Source: Mycolicibacterium sp. ND9-15
GTDB taxonomy: Bacteria > Actinomycetota > Actinomycetes > Mycobacteriales > Mycobacteriaceae
Length of the DNA stretch: 64,000 nucleotides
Assembly: GCF_035918395.1 (NCBI RefSeq)
Contig: NZ_CP142362.1
Span: 3,199,501 to 3,263,500, forward strand
Direction of reading: 5' to 3'
Each line of letters opens with the position of its first letter. The stretch's first letter is position 1. Shown here piece by piece: positions 51,003-60,800 of this stretch. A program made the translations under genes and the position numbers. The notes under the pieces are model-generated. The model saw nothing but the letters and a program-made list of their open reading frames with translations, was not told the DNA's origin and did not search any database.

Positions 51003-52337
51003 TCAGATATCGGTTGCCGTGAGCGAAAAGTCGTGCAACGTGCCCGAGAGTTCTTGTCGCAAATCGTCGTTGGTGTTGGGCCGGCCCGGCTGATATGCAG
51101 TGGCCGAGACAAAGACCCGTTCTTGCGCTCTGCCGGAAAGAAACACCTGCAGTCCGCCAAGCCTGTGCATCATCGTCCTGGTCGGGCTCGGGTAGAGAAT
51201 CTTCATGGCGAAGTAGCCGGCGTAGGTGCCATCGGCTCGGGTCGCGGCTGGATCGACCACACCCAGATTGGATGAGACCGCGAAAGTGGCCGCACTGCCG
51301 GCGGCTCTGACGAGCCGCTTCGGCAACAGGGGCAACAGGGGAACGAGCGACAATACTGCCTGCTCATCGTCGGCCACCTGCTGGTGGCGAATCAGCGCTC
51401 GTTTGATTGCGGTCCGAAGCTCGCGAAGATCCGTCGTCACAGGAGCGGGACTGACGGCGATGGAGATAGTGCTTACTGCATTGGCTCTATCGTCCCCCTC
51501 GACGCGCTCGTTCACAGGCAGCCTCAAGGCGACCGAACCGTCACCGTTGACCCGTCCCAGCCGCTGAGCCAGACGGGTTGCCAGTCCGGCGAGCAGCGTG
51601 TTGCTGGTGCCCCCGAGCTCGTATGCGCGGGCGTCCCACTGATCGGCATCGACGGAAATCGTCACCGTCGGAAGCGTCATGGTTTCGTCGGCACCGGCTG
51701 GTATTGAAGGTGCTCGGGTAGGCCGCGGAACTGCAGCTCCGGCAGAACCGCGACTTTGTCGAGCCAACCGCGCTGCAGCTGCCACGCCGCGGCCGATCGC
51801 GGGTGTGTCGCGCGCGGCCTGGCGGACGTCCTCGCGCAGCGCTTGCCACCGACGGCGGGACCCGGCAGCGGGCAAGCTCATCGGGTCACCCCGGCCCATG
51901 GCAGCATCGACCAGCGCTTCGCAGAGCCCAACGCCGTCAGTGAGGCAGTGCGAGACGACCAAACTGACCCCGGCGCCGCCGTCGGTGAACGGGAGCACCG
52001 CGAGGTGCCAACCCGGTCCTCGCTCGACATCCAGTGGCCTGAGAGCCTGCTCCTCGAGCCAGGTATCAAACTGTTCACGTGGTCGGAGCGGTGCGACGAT
52101 CTCATTGGCGGATGAGCCTTCGGACGATATCCAGCGGTGGCGTCCGAACGGCAATGGTGACCGTTCAATACAACGGGATAATCTTCCGCGCTCGAGGTTG
52201 TGATGGAAATGCTGTAAACCGTCGATGTTGATCGGGCGGTCGTACACCCAAACACACTGAAGCAGGCTGGTGACCCCGGTCGCCCGCCAGGCGTCAAACG
52301 CCGTCTGATCCTGCGGATCGAGTATGTTGCCCATCAT
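51003..52337 (-). CDS. HxxxDG acyltransferase/condensation-superfamily protein, copy B
   Basis: A 444-residue paralogue of copy A: QCVWVYDRPINIDG, RCIERSPLPFGRHRWI, the catalytic HCLTDG at 130-135, and LRLPVNERVEGDDRANA. The fold is that of CoA-dependent acyltransferases and NRPS C domains; it is probably a tailoring acyltransferase, substrate unknown. Two ATG codons stand in tandem at the start with AAGG just before. It would be cotranscribed with the O-methyltransferase and glycosyltransferases upstream and with gap-like copy B downstream, but an IS701 element now sits about 30 bases before its start and may have cut it off from the upstream promoter. Confidence 0.75.
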   Translation of the reverse strand: MMGNILDPQDQTAFDAWRATGVTSLLQCVWVYDRPINIDGLQHFHHNLERGRLSRCIERSPLPFGRHRWISSEGSSANEIVAPLRPREQFDTWLEEQALRPLDVERGPGWHLAVLPFTDGGAGVSLVVSHCLTDGVGLCEALVDAAMGRGDPMSLPAAGSRRRWQALREDVRQAARDTPAIGRGVAAAARLARQSRGSAGAAVPRPTRAPSIPAGADETMTLPTVTISVDADQWDARAYELGGTSNTLLAGLATRLAQRLGRVNGDGSVALRLPVNERVEGDDRANAVSTISIAVSPAPVTTDLRELRTAIKRALIRHQQVADDEQAVLSLVPLLPLLPKRLVRAAGSAATFAVSSNLGVVDPAATRADGTYAGYFAMKILYPSPTRTMMHRLGGLQVFLSGRAQERVFVSATAYQPGRPNTNDDLRQELSGTLHDFSLTATDI

Positions 52338-52365
52338 CCTTAAGGTATATGCCTCGTGGCGTCAC

Positions 52366-52369
52366 CAAG
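52366..52369. repeat. Target-site duplication (CAAG), left
   Basis: CAAG borders the IS701-family element on both sides. Confidence 0.8.
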
Positions 52370-53798
52370 TACTGCAGCCGTAGATCGGGATCATTGGTGT
52401 TCGCGTCGTCGGTAGTGGGATTGTCGGGCGCGGTATTGATGTCGTCGGCGCCATCGTGACCAGGCCAGCAGCGTGGTGATGGTGTGGTTGGTGGCCAGCA
52501 GGAGAGCGTCGAAGAGTCGACGAAACTCGTTGACGGTCAATGCGATCAGACCGGCAGGGGTGGGTGTGGTGGTGCGTTTGACCGCGGTGGTGACGGCCAG
52601 GAACGCGTGAGCGAGCATGGCCAGCGTGGTCCAGCGATACCAGGATCGCCAGCGCCGGACCTGGTGTTGATCGAGTCCGACCAGGCCTTTGGCGGCCTGG
52701 AACGATTCCTCGATGCGCCACCGTTGGCCGGCCACCGCTACCAGGGTGCGCAGCGGCACTGGCCGCGGTGAGTAGCAGCGCAGGTAGGCATGCTCACCGG
52801 TGACATCGTTGCGGCGGATCAGCAAATGGTGCATCCCCTTGTCGGCGTCGTCTTCGGGCAGCAGCCGAAACCACGCCCACGAGTACAGCCGCGGGCCGTG
52901 TGCGCCGGCGCCGGCGGAGTGGCGCTGCCAGGCCCGTGCGGGAATCAACGCGGGTAGCGCGTCGACGCGAATCGGGCCGGCGTGGGTGGGGACCCGTCGG
53001 TTGGCCGCCACGGCCAGCACATAGCCCAGCCCATGGCTGCGCACGGCGGCCCGCAATCGTGGGTCAGCGCCATAGACTTCGTCGCCGGCCACCCATGCCG
53101 CCGGTACGTTGGCGGTGACCGCGCGGTCAATCAACGCCGTGGCCAGTCTCGGCTTGGTGGCAAAGCCCCTGTCTTGCTGCGGGATTCCGGCTTGATTGCA
53201 GCGATCGGAATCCTCGGTCCACGACTTGGGTAGGTAGAGGGCGCGGTCGATCAGGGCGTGCCCGCGGGGTGCGGCGTAGGTCAGATATACCGCGACTTGG
53301 GAGTTCTCGATGCGGCCCGCGGTGCCCGAGTATTGCCGCTGCACCCCGACCGACTGTGTGCCCTTCTTGACGTCACCGGTCTCGTCGACTACCAGGATTG
53401 CTCCCGGATCGCCGAACGCGTCGACGACGTAGTCGCGCAGGTCGTCGCGGACGGCGTCGGCGTCCCAGCTGGCGCGCGCCAGCAGATGCTGCAGACCATC
53501 GGGCGTGGCGGCGCCGCGGTGTTCGGCGATGGTCCAGCAATTCTTGCGGTCCAGGCCCGAGACCATTCCCAGCATGAGTTCGCCGGCATGGCGCAAGGGT
53601 TCATATCGGGCAAAACGCGGCGCGATCCGATCGATCATCGCCGAGTACTCGGTCCACCACCGATCGGGGTCTACGCTGGCGACCGCGGTGACCGCGGCCA
53701 GTTCTATTGTCTTCACAAACATCGAATGGTGCCGCGGTCACCGCTCTGACCAGCGTAGACACGCCCACAACCGCTAGCCCCGATCTACAGCTGCAGTA
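52370..53798 (-). mobile_element. IS701-family insertion sequence, complete, 1429 bp
   Basis: The terminal inverted repeats are 20 bases with one mismatch: TACTGCAGCCGTAGATCGGG at the left, and TACTGCAGCTGTAGATCGGG read inward from the right. A 4-bp CAAG duplication flanks both ends. The element lies between the rhamnosyl O-methyltransferase and acyltransferase-like copy B. Taking it out with one CAAG leaves a normal 87-bp gap in a row of same-strand genes. Confidence 0.93.
52391..53722 (-). CDS. IS701-family transposase
   Basis: A 443-residue DDE transposase with catalytic Asp in LVVDETGDVKKG, a second Asp in WVAGDEVYG, and Glu in QRWRIEESFQAAKG, in family order and spacing. The Arg-rich C-terminus is typical. 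The frame is intact. It reads in the same direction as the host gene row. Confidence 0.93.
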   Translation of the reverse strand: MFVKTIELAAVTAVASVDPDRWWTEYSAMIDRIAPRFARYEPLRHAGELMLGMVSGLDRKNCWTIAEHRGAATPDGLQHLLARASWDADAVRDDLRDYVVDAFGDPGAILVVDETGDVKKGTQSVGVQRQYSGTAGRIENSQVAVYLTYAAPRGHALIDRALYLPKSWTEDSDRCNQAGIPQQDRGFATKPRLATALIDRAVTANVPAAWVAGDEVYGADPRLRAAVRSHGLGYVLAVAANRRVPTHAGPIRVDALPALIPARAWQRHSAGAGAHGPRLYSWAWFRLLPEDDADKGMHHLLIRRNDVTGEHAYLRCYSPRPVPLRTLVAVAGQRWRIEESFQAAKGLVGLDQHQVRRWRSWYRWTTLAMLAHAFLAVTTAVKRTTTPTPAGLIALTVNEFRRLFDALLLATNHTITTLLAWSRWRRRHQYRARQSHYRRREHQ

Positions 53799-53802
53799 CA
53801 AG
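53799..53802. repeat. Target-site duplication (CAAG), right
   Basis: Second CAAG copy, adjoining the right inverted repeat of the IS701-family element. Confidence 0.8.
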
Positions 53803-53857
53803 GCGACCAACGGCTGCAACGTTGCGTACACCTTCAGGGACATGCCGGCCGGATTTA

Positions 53858-54550
53858 TCAATTGCGGATCAAGAACCCGTTGGTCGCGAATGTCCAGCCA
53901 AATTTGTTCTCCCGCTTCACATCGTGGGTATAATCGTTCGGGTGCTCGTGCTCGTACGCCTCGATGGCTTCAAAGGGGCCGGGTCCCCATCCAGGTAGCA
54001 CGGGATGGCCGTTGATGTTGGAGTCCTCGACTATGAGATAGTCGCCCGCAGAGAGTAAGGGCCGCAACAATTTCATCTCGGCCAGTACGTGGTTCATTGA
54101 ATGGTCGCTATCCAAAATGGCGAAAACCCTGCCCCGAAATCGGTCTTTGAGCAGCCGGATTTGGTCGGCGATCATCGGGACCGTCGACGACGATTCAACA
54201 AACTCTATGTCGGGGTCACGCTGGGCCGCTGGGTCGAGGTCCTTTTGCGAGATGTCTACGGAGAGCACCTTGAACGGTTGACCCATCTGTCTCATGATGG
54301 TGGCGAAAAATAGGGCGGAGCCGCCGTAACGGGTGCCGAACTCGATGATCAGGGACGGCTTCAATTCGAAGAGTATCTCCTGGTAATTCCACATGTCACT
54401 GACGGACTTCCAGCAGCCGACACCCAACCATGTGGCTCTGTTCTGGATGAGGGTGCCGTAGTACCACTTGTGATACTCCTCGGCAACCGCGTCGGTAGGC
54501 CGGTAGATCAATCCCGCGACACCACTAGATATTTGCCGCACCAGTCCCAC
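53858..54550 (-). CDS. Rhamnosyl O-methyltransferase (CmcI family)
   Basis: A 230-residue SAM-dependent O-methyltransferase. From memory its sequence is very close to the M. tuberculosis phenolglycolipid rhamnosyl O-methyltransferase Rv2959c: DAVAEEYHKWYYG, CWKSVSDMWNYQEIL, IEFGTRYGGSA (SAM site), FAILDSDHSMNHVLAEMKLL, VEDSNINGHPVLPG and ENKFGWTFATNGFLIRN. In a GPL setting it would methylate a hydroxyl of rhamnose on the glycopeptidolipid. The GTG start has GGGGA five bases upstream, and the protein is slightly shorter at the N-terminus than Rv2959c. It follows glycosyltransferase B by 84 bases. An IS701 element begins 55 bases after its stop. Which hydroxyl is methylated is not decidable here. 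Confidence 0.92.
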   Translation of the reverse strand: MGLVRQISSGVAGLIYRPTDAVAEEYHKWYYGTLIQNRATWLGVGCWKSVSDMWNYQEILFELKPSLIIEFGTRYGGSALFFATIMRQMGQPFKVLSVDISQKDLDPAAQRDPDIEFVESSSTVPMIADQIRLLKDRFRGRVFAILDSDHSMNHVLAEMKLLRPLLSAGDYLIVEDSNINGHPVLPGWGPGPFEAIEAYEHEHPNDYTHDVKRENKFGWTFATNGFLIRN

Positions 54551-54634
54551 TATGTTCCCCGTTTCTCATCAACGTCGATCTGAGTGACGCATTGTTTCTA
54601 CGATGAAGTCCAGTCCGCTTTGGCCGACCTCGGA

Positions 54635-55906
54635 TCAATAGCCCTTACGCGGCGACTGAGCGAAACTCTCCACCAGATCGGCTGCTGCCGCGACGCTTTC
54701 GGCGGGCTGGGTCATTCGGGTGGCGAGTTCACGGGCTCGGGCTGTGTATTGTGCGGCGAGGATCCCGCGAAGGTCGCTGACCAATGAATCCTGTGTAGTG
54801 GTCGAAAACCGCCGACCGGAGCCAACTTTGAGTCGTTTGACTTGAGCTGCCCAGAGAGACTGATCGGGCCAGGTCCAGAGGATCAGCTGGGGGACTCCGG
54901 CTCGGAAGCCTGCGGCTGCGGTACCCGCGGCGCCATGGTGGACGACTGCCCGGCACGCGGGGAAGGTTGCTGAAAAATTCACCGTGCGTGCGATCTTGAC
55001 GTTGTCGGGGTAGGGGATATCGGTGAAGTCACTCCAGCCGGCACAAATCAAAGCCCGCTCACCCAACTGCGCGCACGCCGCGCTGATCATGGCGACGGTA
55101 TCGGCCGGCGAACCCACCGGGATGCTGCCGAAGCCGAAGTAGATCGGCGGTGTTCCCGCGGCAATCCACGACGCCACCTCGTCGTCGTCATCCCCCGGCA
55201 AATCCATCATGAGCGCTCCGACGAAAGGCCGTTGACCATCGTATTTCGCCCACTCGGTGGCCAGGCCCGGGAAGCAAACCTCGTCGTAGGCTTGAACTTC
55301 CAGTGATCCGCGTGCTGTGATGTGGCGCTGTGAAGGGCGGGTCGCCTCGGGCAGGCCGAGTTCGCGACGCTGTGCGTCATCAATCTTCTTGCCCATGCGC
55401 CAAGTCAGCCACTCGTACATTGTCATTGCGGACCGAGCCAATGGTGCCGGGATGTTGGCAAACAGCTGACCGTGAGCTCGTGCCGGGAAGTAATGGATGG
55501 TGGCGAGCGGAATGTCGAGATATTCGGCCACATTGGCAACGGTCTCTTCGAAAACCAGTCCGGTGATCAGCACGTCGGATCCCGTTGCCTGCCACGTCAG
55601 CGTCGTCCTGATCTCCTCCCGGCACTGGGCAACGGGTTCCCACACCTCGCGCCAGGACCTGATCAAATCCGGAATATTCCAGGAGTTGCGGAACAGCCGG
55701 TTGAAGAAGTCGCGGTGTTCGTCCAGCCACGGCCGGGTGTTCGGCCCGAAGGCGACCGCCGTGAGCCCCACCGACTCGGCGAAGCCGACGAGGTCGGGCG
55801 GGACCGCTATGCAAACATCGTGGCCTCGGCGCAGCAATTCACGGCCGACAGCGGCGCACGGCTCGACATCGCCACGACTTCCATAGCTTGCCAGCATGAA
55901 TTTCAT
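54635..55906 (-). CDS. GT1-family glycosyltransferase, GPL type (copy B)
   Basis: A 423-residue protein starting MKFMLASYGSRGDVEP, chosen over an upstream ATG (56083) because it aligns with both paralogues. It has the paired domains FGFGSIPVGS and the donor-site stretch VVHHGAAGTAAAGFRAGVP. Here Ala replaces Gly in the HHGGAGT motif that the other two copies keep, which might alter donor binding. It is the second gene of the minus-strand row, 118 bases after glycosyltransferase C. Role: sugar transfer to a lipopeptide or to its first sugar. Neither donor nor acceptor is known. Confidence 0.87.
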   Translation of the reverse strand: MKFMLASYGSRGDVEPCAAVGRELLRRGHDVCIAVPPDLVGFAESVGLTAVAFGPNTRPWLDEHRDFFNRLFRNSWNIPDLIRSWREVWEPVAQCREEIRTTLTWQATGSDVLITGLVFEETVANVAEYLDIPLATIHYFPARAHGQLFANIPAPLARSAMTMYEWLTWRMGKKIDDAQRRELGLPEATRPSQRHITARGSLEVQAYDEVCFPGLATEWAKYDGQRPFVGALMMDLPGDDDDEVASWIAAGTPPIYFGFGSIPVGSPADTVAMISAACAQLGERALICAGWSDFTDIPYPDNVKIARTVNFSATFPACRAVVHHGAAGTAAAGFRAGVPQLILWTWPDQSLWAAQVKRLKVGSGRRFSTTTQDSLVSDLRGILAAQYTARARELATRMTQPAESVAAAADLVESFAQSPRKGY

Positions 55907-56024
55907 GGCGGATTCAGGCCCTTCACATCCGGGTGATTGGTTCGCTGCTGCTCGTCTTGCGTCGATTGAGTTGACCATACCCACTCGGCGAGGGGGTGAT
56001 ATCTTGCCGGTCCGTGTTCGCCGA

Positions 56025-57293
56025 TCAGCCGACATGCCGAATGCGGACGAAACTCTCGATGAGATCAGCGGCGGCCGAAACACTCGCGGCGGGTTGACTC
56101 ATCTGGGTGGCCATCTCGCGGGCTCGAGCCGCGTACTCCGGGGCGAGAATCCGGCGGAGGTCGGCGACCAGCGATTCGCGGGAAGTGGCCGAAAGACGCC
56201 GCGCGAAACCAACTTTGCGTCGTTTGACCTGAACTCCCCAGAGCGTCTGATCGAGATCGGTCGAGAGGATCAGTGTAGGCAGGCCGGCGCGCAGGCCTGC
56301 AGCCGTGGTGCCTGCGCCACCGTGGTGAACGACTGCGCGGCAGGCGGGAAGCGTAGCCGCGAAGTTCACCGCATCCACAACCTTGACGTGCTCCATGTGC
56401 GGAACGTGGCCGAAGTCAGTCCCGCCGGCGCAAACTAAAGCCCGCTCTCCCAACTGCTCGCAGGCTGCGCCGATCATCGTGACCGTCTCGGCCGCAGACT
56501 CGACCGGTAAGCTGCCGAAGCCGAAGTAGATCGGCGGTTTCCCCCTCGCCATCCACGACGCGACCTCGTCGTCGGCATTCGTGGTCAACTCCAGGGTCAA
56601 CGCGCCGACAAGTGGACGTCGTCCGTCCCGCTCCGACCACTCGGCGGCCAATCCTGGGAACCAGACCTCGTCATAGGCCTGAACTTCCAGCGAGCCATAT
56701 GTCGAAATTCGTCGAGCCGTGGGCGCGTTTGCCGGTGTCAAGCCCAGCTCACGGCGCTGCGCGTCCTCGACCCTCTTTATCACGCGCCAAGACAGCCACT
56801 CGTTGAGAGACATTGCTGAGCGGGCCAATGGTGAGGGCAATGCCGGAAGGAGTTGACCATTTGCCCGGATCGGGAAGTAATGCAGCGTCGCGAAAGGAAT
56901 CCGGTGATGCTCCGCGACGTTGGCTGCAACCTCCTCGAAGACCAGGCCTGCGATCAGCAGGTCGGACCCGTCGACCAGCGAAGTGAGCGTCGAACTCATC
57001 TCAGCCCAGCCCCTGGTCCTGGGCTCCCAAGCCTCATGCCACAGCTTTGTTACTTCTTTGATCTTCCAAAAGCTGCGAAAGAAGCGCGCCCAGAAGTTGC
57101 GGTGGGAGTCGACAACCGTGTGTAGATCGGGCCCGTAGGCCACCGCTGGTAGGCCGACCGTCTCGACGAAACCGATGAGGTCGGGCGGGACGGCCATGTG
57201 AACGTCGTGGCCTCGGCGCAGTAGTTCCCGGCCGACAGCGGCGCTGGGCTCGATGTCACCCCGAGTTCCGTAAGCTGCCAGCACAATTTTCAT
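56025..57293 (-). CDS. GT1-family glycosyltransferase, GPL type (copy C)
   Basis: A 422-residue GPL-type glycosyltransferase: MKIVLAAYGTRGDIEP, GRELLRRGHDVHMAVPPDL, FGFGSLPVES and VVHHGGAGTTAAGLRAGLP. The start is placed at this ATG rather than an upstream one at 57401 by alignment with the paralogues. It is the first gene of the minus-strand row and is divergent from the Mps1-like synthetase, so the promoter for the whole row should lie in the 57.3-57.5 kb region. The three copies in this window suggest a GPL carrying more than one sugar. Confidence 0.88.
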   Translation of the reverse strand: MKIVLAAYGTRGDIEPSAAVGRELLRRGHDVHMAVPPDLIGFVETVGLPAVAYGPDLHTVVDSHRNFWARFFRSFWKIKEVTKLWHEAWEPRTRGWAEMSSTLTSLVDGSDLLIAGLVFEEVAANVAEHHRIPFATLHYFPIRANGQLLPALPSPLARSAMSLNEWLSWRVIKRVEDAQRRELGLTPANAPTARRISTYGSLEVQAYDEVWFPGLAAEWSERDGRRPLVGALTLELTTNADDEVASWMARGKPPIYFGFGSLPVESAAETVTMIGAACEQLGERALVCAGGTDFGHVPHMEHVKVVDAVNFAATLPACRAVVHHGGAGTTAAGLRAGLPTLILSTDLDQTLWGVQVKRRKVGFARRLSATSRESLVADLRRILAPEYAARAREMATQMSQPAASVSAAADLIESFVRIRHVG

Positions 57294-57564
57294 CGCGGCG
57301 ATCGTAAACGCTACTTCGCCCAGCGTGCTCAGCGGCCCGAGGGGCGAGGCCCGGTGTTTGCTTAGGCGCGGCTCTGGGCAACACGGACCGCGTCTGCGCA
57401 AACAGCCTTTACACAGCAGTTTTACAGGGTTAGATCGGCTCGGTGTATCTTTCGCGTTTCAGTAGTCGTAATTGCACGTAACTGTCGGGAAACTCGCTCG
57501 CCGACTCCATGCTCTCCGTTAGGGTTTTGAGCCGTCGGGGCGTGTCACCTACACTCCCAGGAGA
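57294..57564. other. Divergent intergenic region, glycosyltransferase C / NRPS
   Basis: This should hold promoters for both directions. TTTACA occurs twice in a row (57408-57413 and 57421-57426), followed by TTAGAT, a possible but weak -35/-10 pair toward the NRPS. No gene is evident. Confidence 0.4.
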
Positions 57565-57778
57565 ATGGATGAAGGCCGGTTTCCTTGAGGCCGAGCGTCG
57601 CAGTTCGCTCGTGTCGGTAAACGACACGGCAACAGGCTGTGGGTGGCCTTTGCCTGCGTACGATCGATTGCGGGACCTCGGGCTGCGGATGGTAACGATT
57701 CCAGGATTTTCATCGAAAAGGACTAGGCGGGCACACGGCCAAGACGTCCTGTGCATGAGCCCGGCAAAGTGCTCCTGA
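57565..57778 (+). pseudogene. Probable decayed mbtH-like gene
   Basis: Just before the Mps1-like gene, where GPL loci normally carry mbtH, three frames together recall an MbtH protein. One frame gives VSVNDTATG (compare VLVND). The next gives RLWVAFACV (compare SLWPAFADVP), about 20 residues later FIEKD, then a TAG where MbtH has Trp, then AGTRPRRP (compare YIEKNWTDLRP). The order and rough spacing match MbtH, while the frame changes and stop show decay. An intact 69-codon frame from ATG 57569, with AGGAG in front, also spans the region but has no MbtH motif order of its own beyond VND. This is a reading by eye and needs a profile search. Confidence 0.45.
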
Positions 57779-57808
57779 CCATTAGGTCTCGCGGTTGTAG
57801 GGGGTGGG

Positions 57809-60800
57809 ATGGAAGTCGATGACCGAACATACCCATTAACACGCGGACAACTCGATATATGGCTTGCACAGGAAACCGGTCGATCTGAAACCGAGTGGCA
57901 GCTCGGTGTGTTGGTGCGGATCGAGGGGCCGGTAGAGCGTGGTTGGCTCGAGCACGCGGTTCGTCAGGTGGTGGGCGAGGCCGAACCGCTGAGAGCGGCG
58001 TTCTTCGAGGTGGACGGCAGGGTTTTCCAGAGGGCCGTCGACTATCCGGAGGTCGAGCTTGCGTATCACGATCTCGCCGGCTCCCAGGATCCTGGTCGGG
58101 ACGTCTATCGAGTAGCGTCCTCAATTCAACGCGTACCGATGCCGTTAAGTGGTCCGCTTTTCAAATTCTCCCTGCTGCGCGCCAAGCCGGACGAATTTTA
58201 TTTATTCGCCTGCTGCCACCACATAGCGATCGACGGAATCGGTCTTGCGCTTGTTTGCCATCGAATCGCCGACGTCTATTCCGCACTTTCTTCGGGAGAG
58301 TCGCTTCCGCCCGCCTTTTTCGGATCACTGGGCGATCTGATCGAATGCGAATCAAAGTACGAAGCTTCCGATGACTACGACGACGATCACGCGTATTGGA
58401 GCAGGCACCTGCCGTCGGAGGGTGTACCGATTTACCCCTCGACGCAAAGCGCGGTCGATCGTGAACTGGATGACTCCTTCGTACCCGTTCGATTGGATTC
58501 CTTCGCCGTTGATCATATCGACGAATTGGCGCGGTCGTTGGGGGTGCGTCGCTCGTCGGTGATTACGGCGGCCTGCGCACTGCTGGTGCAGGGACGTGAC
58601 GGACAGAGCTCCGAGATCGCGCTCGACTTCCCGGTGAGCAGGCGCGTGCTACCTGAGTCGAAGACGGTGCCCGGGATGATCAACGGGGTCGTGCCCTTGG
58701 TGTTGAATGCCTCGCCGGGATCGACCATCGCTAAATTTTGTGAGCACGTCGACTCGCGGATGCGCGAGGCGCTGCAACATCAACGCTTCCCGGTGCGAAG
58801 AATTGAAGGCGGTGCGCGATTACGCGAGTCTGGCGAAGCGCCAAATCGCGTTGTTGTCAACATCATCCCGGCGGCGCCTATAAGCCATTTCGGTCGTGCT
58901 GCTGCATCGGGAACCTTGACTCATGCCGGCCTTGGGAATCAGTTCGGGCTCGTCTTCTTCAGGGCCGGGGATCAGCTGTTCTTCAGCACACCGGGCAAAG
59001 GGCAGCTCATTCCTAATTGTGATGTCCGTCAATTAGCGAGGCGCCTGGAGCGTGTGGTGGTGGCGATGGCTGCTGATCCGGTGCGGTTGGTGTCGTCGGT
59101 GGGGGTGTTGGGTGAGTTTGAGTTGGCTCGGTTGGATGAGGTTGGTAATCGGGGTGTGTTGAGTCGGCCGGTGGGGTCGGCGGTGTCGGTTCCGGGGTTG
59201 TTTGGCGCGCAGGTGGGGCGGGTGCCGGGTGCGGTGGCGGTGACTGGTGGTGGCCGGTCGGTGAGCTATCGCGAGCTTGATGAGGCCTCGAATCGGGTGG
59301 CGTGGTTGTTGGCTGGTTTGGGTGCTGGTCCGGGGCAGTGTGTGGGGTTGTTGTTGTCGCGGTCGGTGGAGGCGGTCGTGGCGATTTTGGGGGTGCTCAA
59401 GTCGGGGGCGGCGTATTTGCCGATTGATCCGTCATCGCCGGATGGGCGGGTCGAGTTCGTGGTGGGCGATGCCGCGCCGGTGGCGGTGCTGAGCTGTGCT
59501 GATCTGGTGGATCGGTTGGGTGGGTGTGCGGTGGCGGTGGTCGATGTTGCCGATCCGCGTATCGACGCCTATCCGGGCACGGCGTTGTCGGGGGGTCCGG
59601 GTGCTGATGATGTGGCGTATGTGATTTACACCTCGGGCACGACGGGTGTGCCTAAGGGGGTGGGGATCACGCATCGCAATGTGACGTCGTTGTTGGGGTC
59701 GCTGCAGGATGCGGGGTTGCCCGGTGCTGGGGTGTGGGCGTTGTGTCATTCGTTGGCGTTCGATGTGTCGGCGTGGGAGATCCTTGGTGCCCTGTTGGGT
59801 GGGGGCCGGGTGGTGGTGGTTGCTGAGCAGGTGGTGGCCTCGCCGGGCGATTTCCATGACGTGTTGGTGGCCGAGGGGGTCAGTGTGTTGACCCAGACTC
59901 CGTCGGCGGTGGCGATGCTCTCGCCGCAGGGGTTGGAGTCGGTGACGGTGGTGATGGCCGGGGAGGCGTGCCCGCCTGAGGTGGTGGATCGGTGGGCGCC
60001 GGGGCGGGTGATGCTTAATGCGTATGGGCCGACCGAGACGACGATGTGTGTGGCGATCAGTGCGCCGTTGAGGGCGGGCGCGGCGGTGGTGCCGATTGGT
60101 TCCCCGGTGGCTGGGGCGGCGTTGTTTGTGCTGGATGCGTGGTTGCGTCCGGTGGCTGCCGGTGTGGTGGGTGAGTTGTATGTGGCCGGTTCGGGGGTGG
60201 GGGTCGGTTATGTGGGTCGGTCGGGGTTGAGCGCTTCGCGGTTTGTGGCGTGTCCGTTCGGTGGTGTTGGGACCCGGATGTATCGCACCGGGGATCTGGC
60301 GCGCTGGGATGGTGATGGGCAGCTGGTCTATGTGGGCCGTGCTGATGAGCAGGTCAAGATCCGCGGGTATCGCATCGAGTTGGGTGAGGTTCAGGCTGCG
60401 CTGGCCGCATGTGATGGTGTTGAGCAGGCGGTGGTGGTCGCCCGTGAGGACCGTCCCGGTGATAAGCGTTTGGTCGGCTACATCACCGGCACCGCGGATC
60501 CGGGTGTCGCGCGTGAGGTGCTGGCGCAGCGGTTGCCGGGCTATATGGTGCCCGCGGCGGTGGTGGTGATCGATGCGTTGCCGTTGACGGTCAATAACAA
60601 GCTTGATACCCGGGCGTTGCCGGCTCCGGAGTATTCCGATGGTGATCGGTATCGGGCGCCGGGCACTCCTGCTGAGGAGATTGTGGCCGGTATCTATGCC
60701 CGGGTGTTGGGTGTGGAGCGGGTCGGGGTCGATGACTCGTTTTTCGATTTGGGTGGCGATTCGCTGTCGGCGATGCGGTTGATCGCGGCGGTCAACGCCG

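Noticed and set aside
53723..53857. Additional coding sequence between the IS701 transposase and the O-methyltransferase
   Set aside because: The stretch is the inner end of the IS plus a short spacer; no start with a plausible frame.
57509..57778. 89-codon plus-strand frame upstream of the Mps1-like NRPS as a stand-alone gene
   Set aside because: No domain as a whole; the region is better explained as mbtH fragments in shifting frames.
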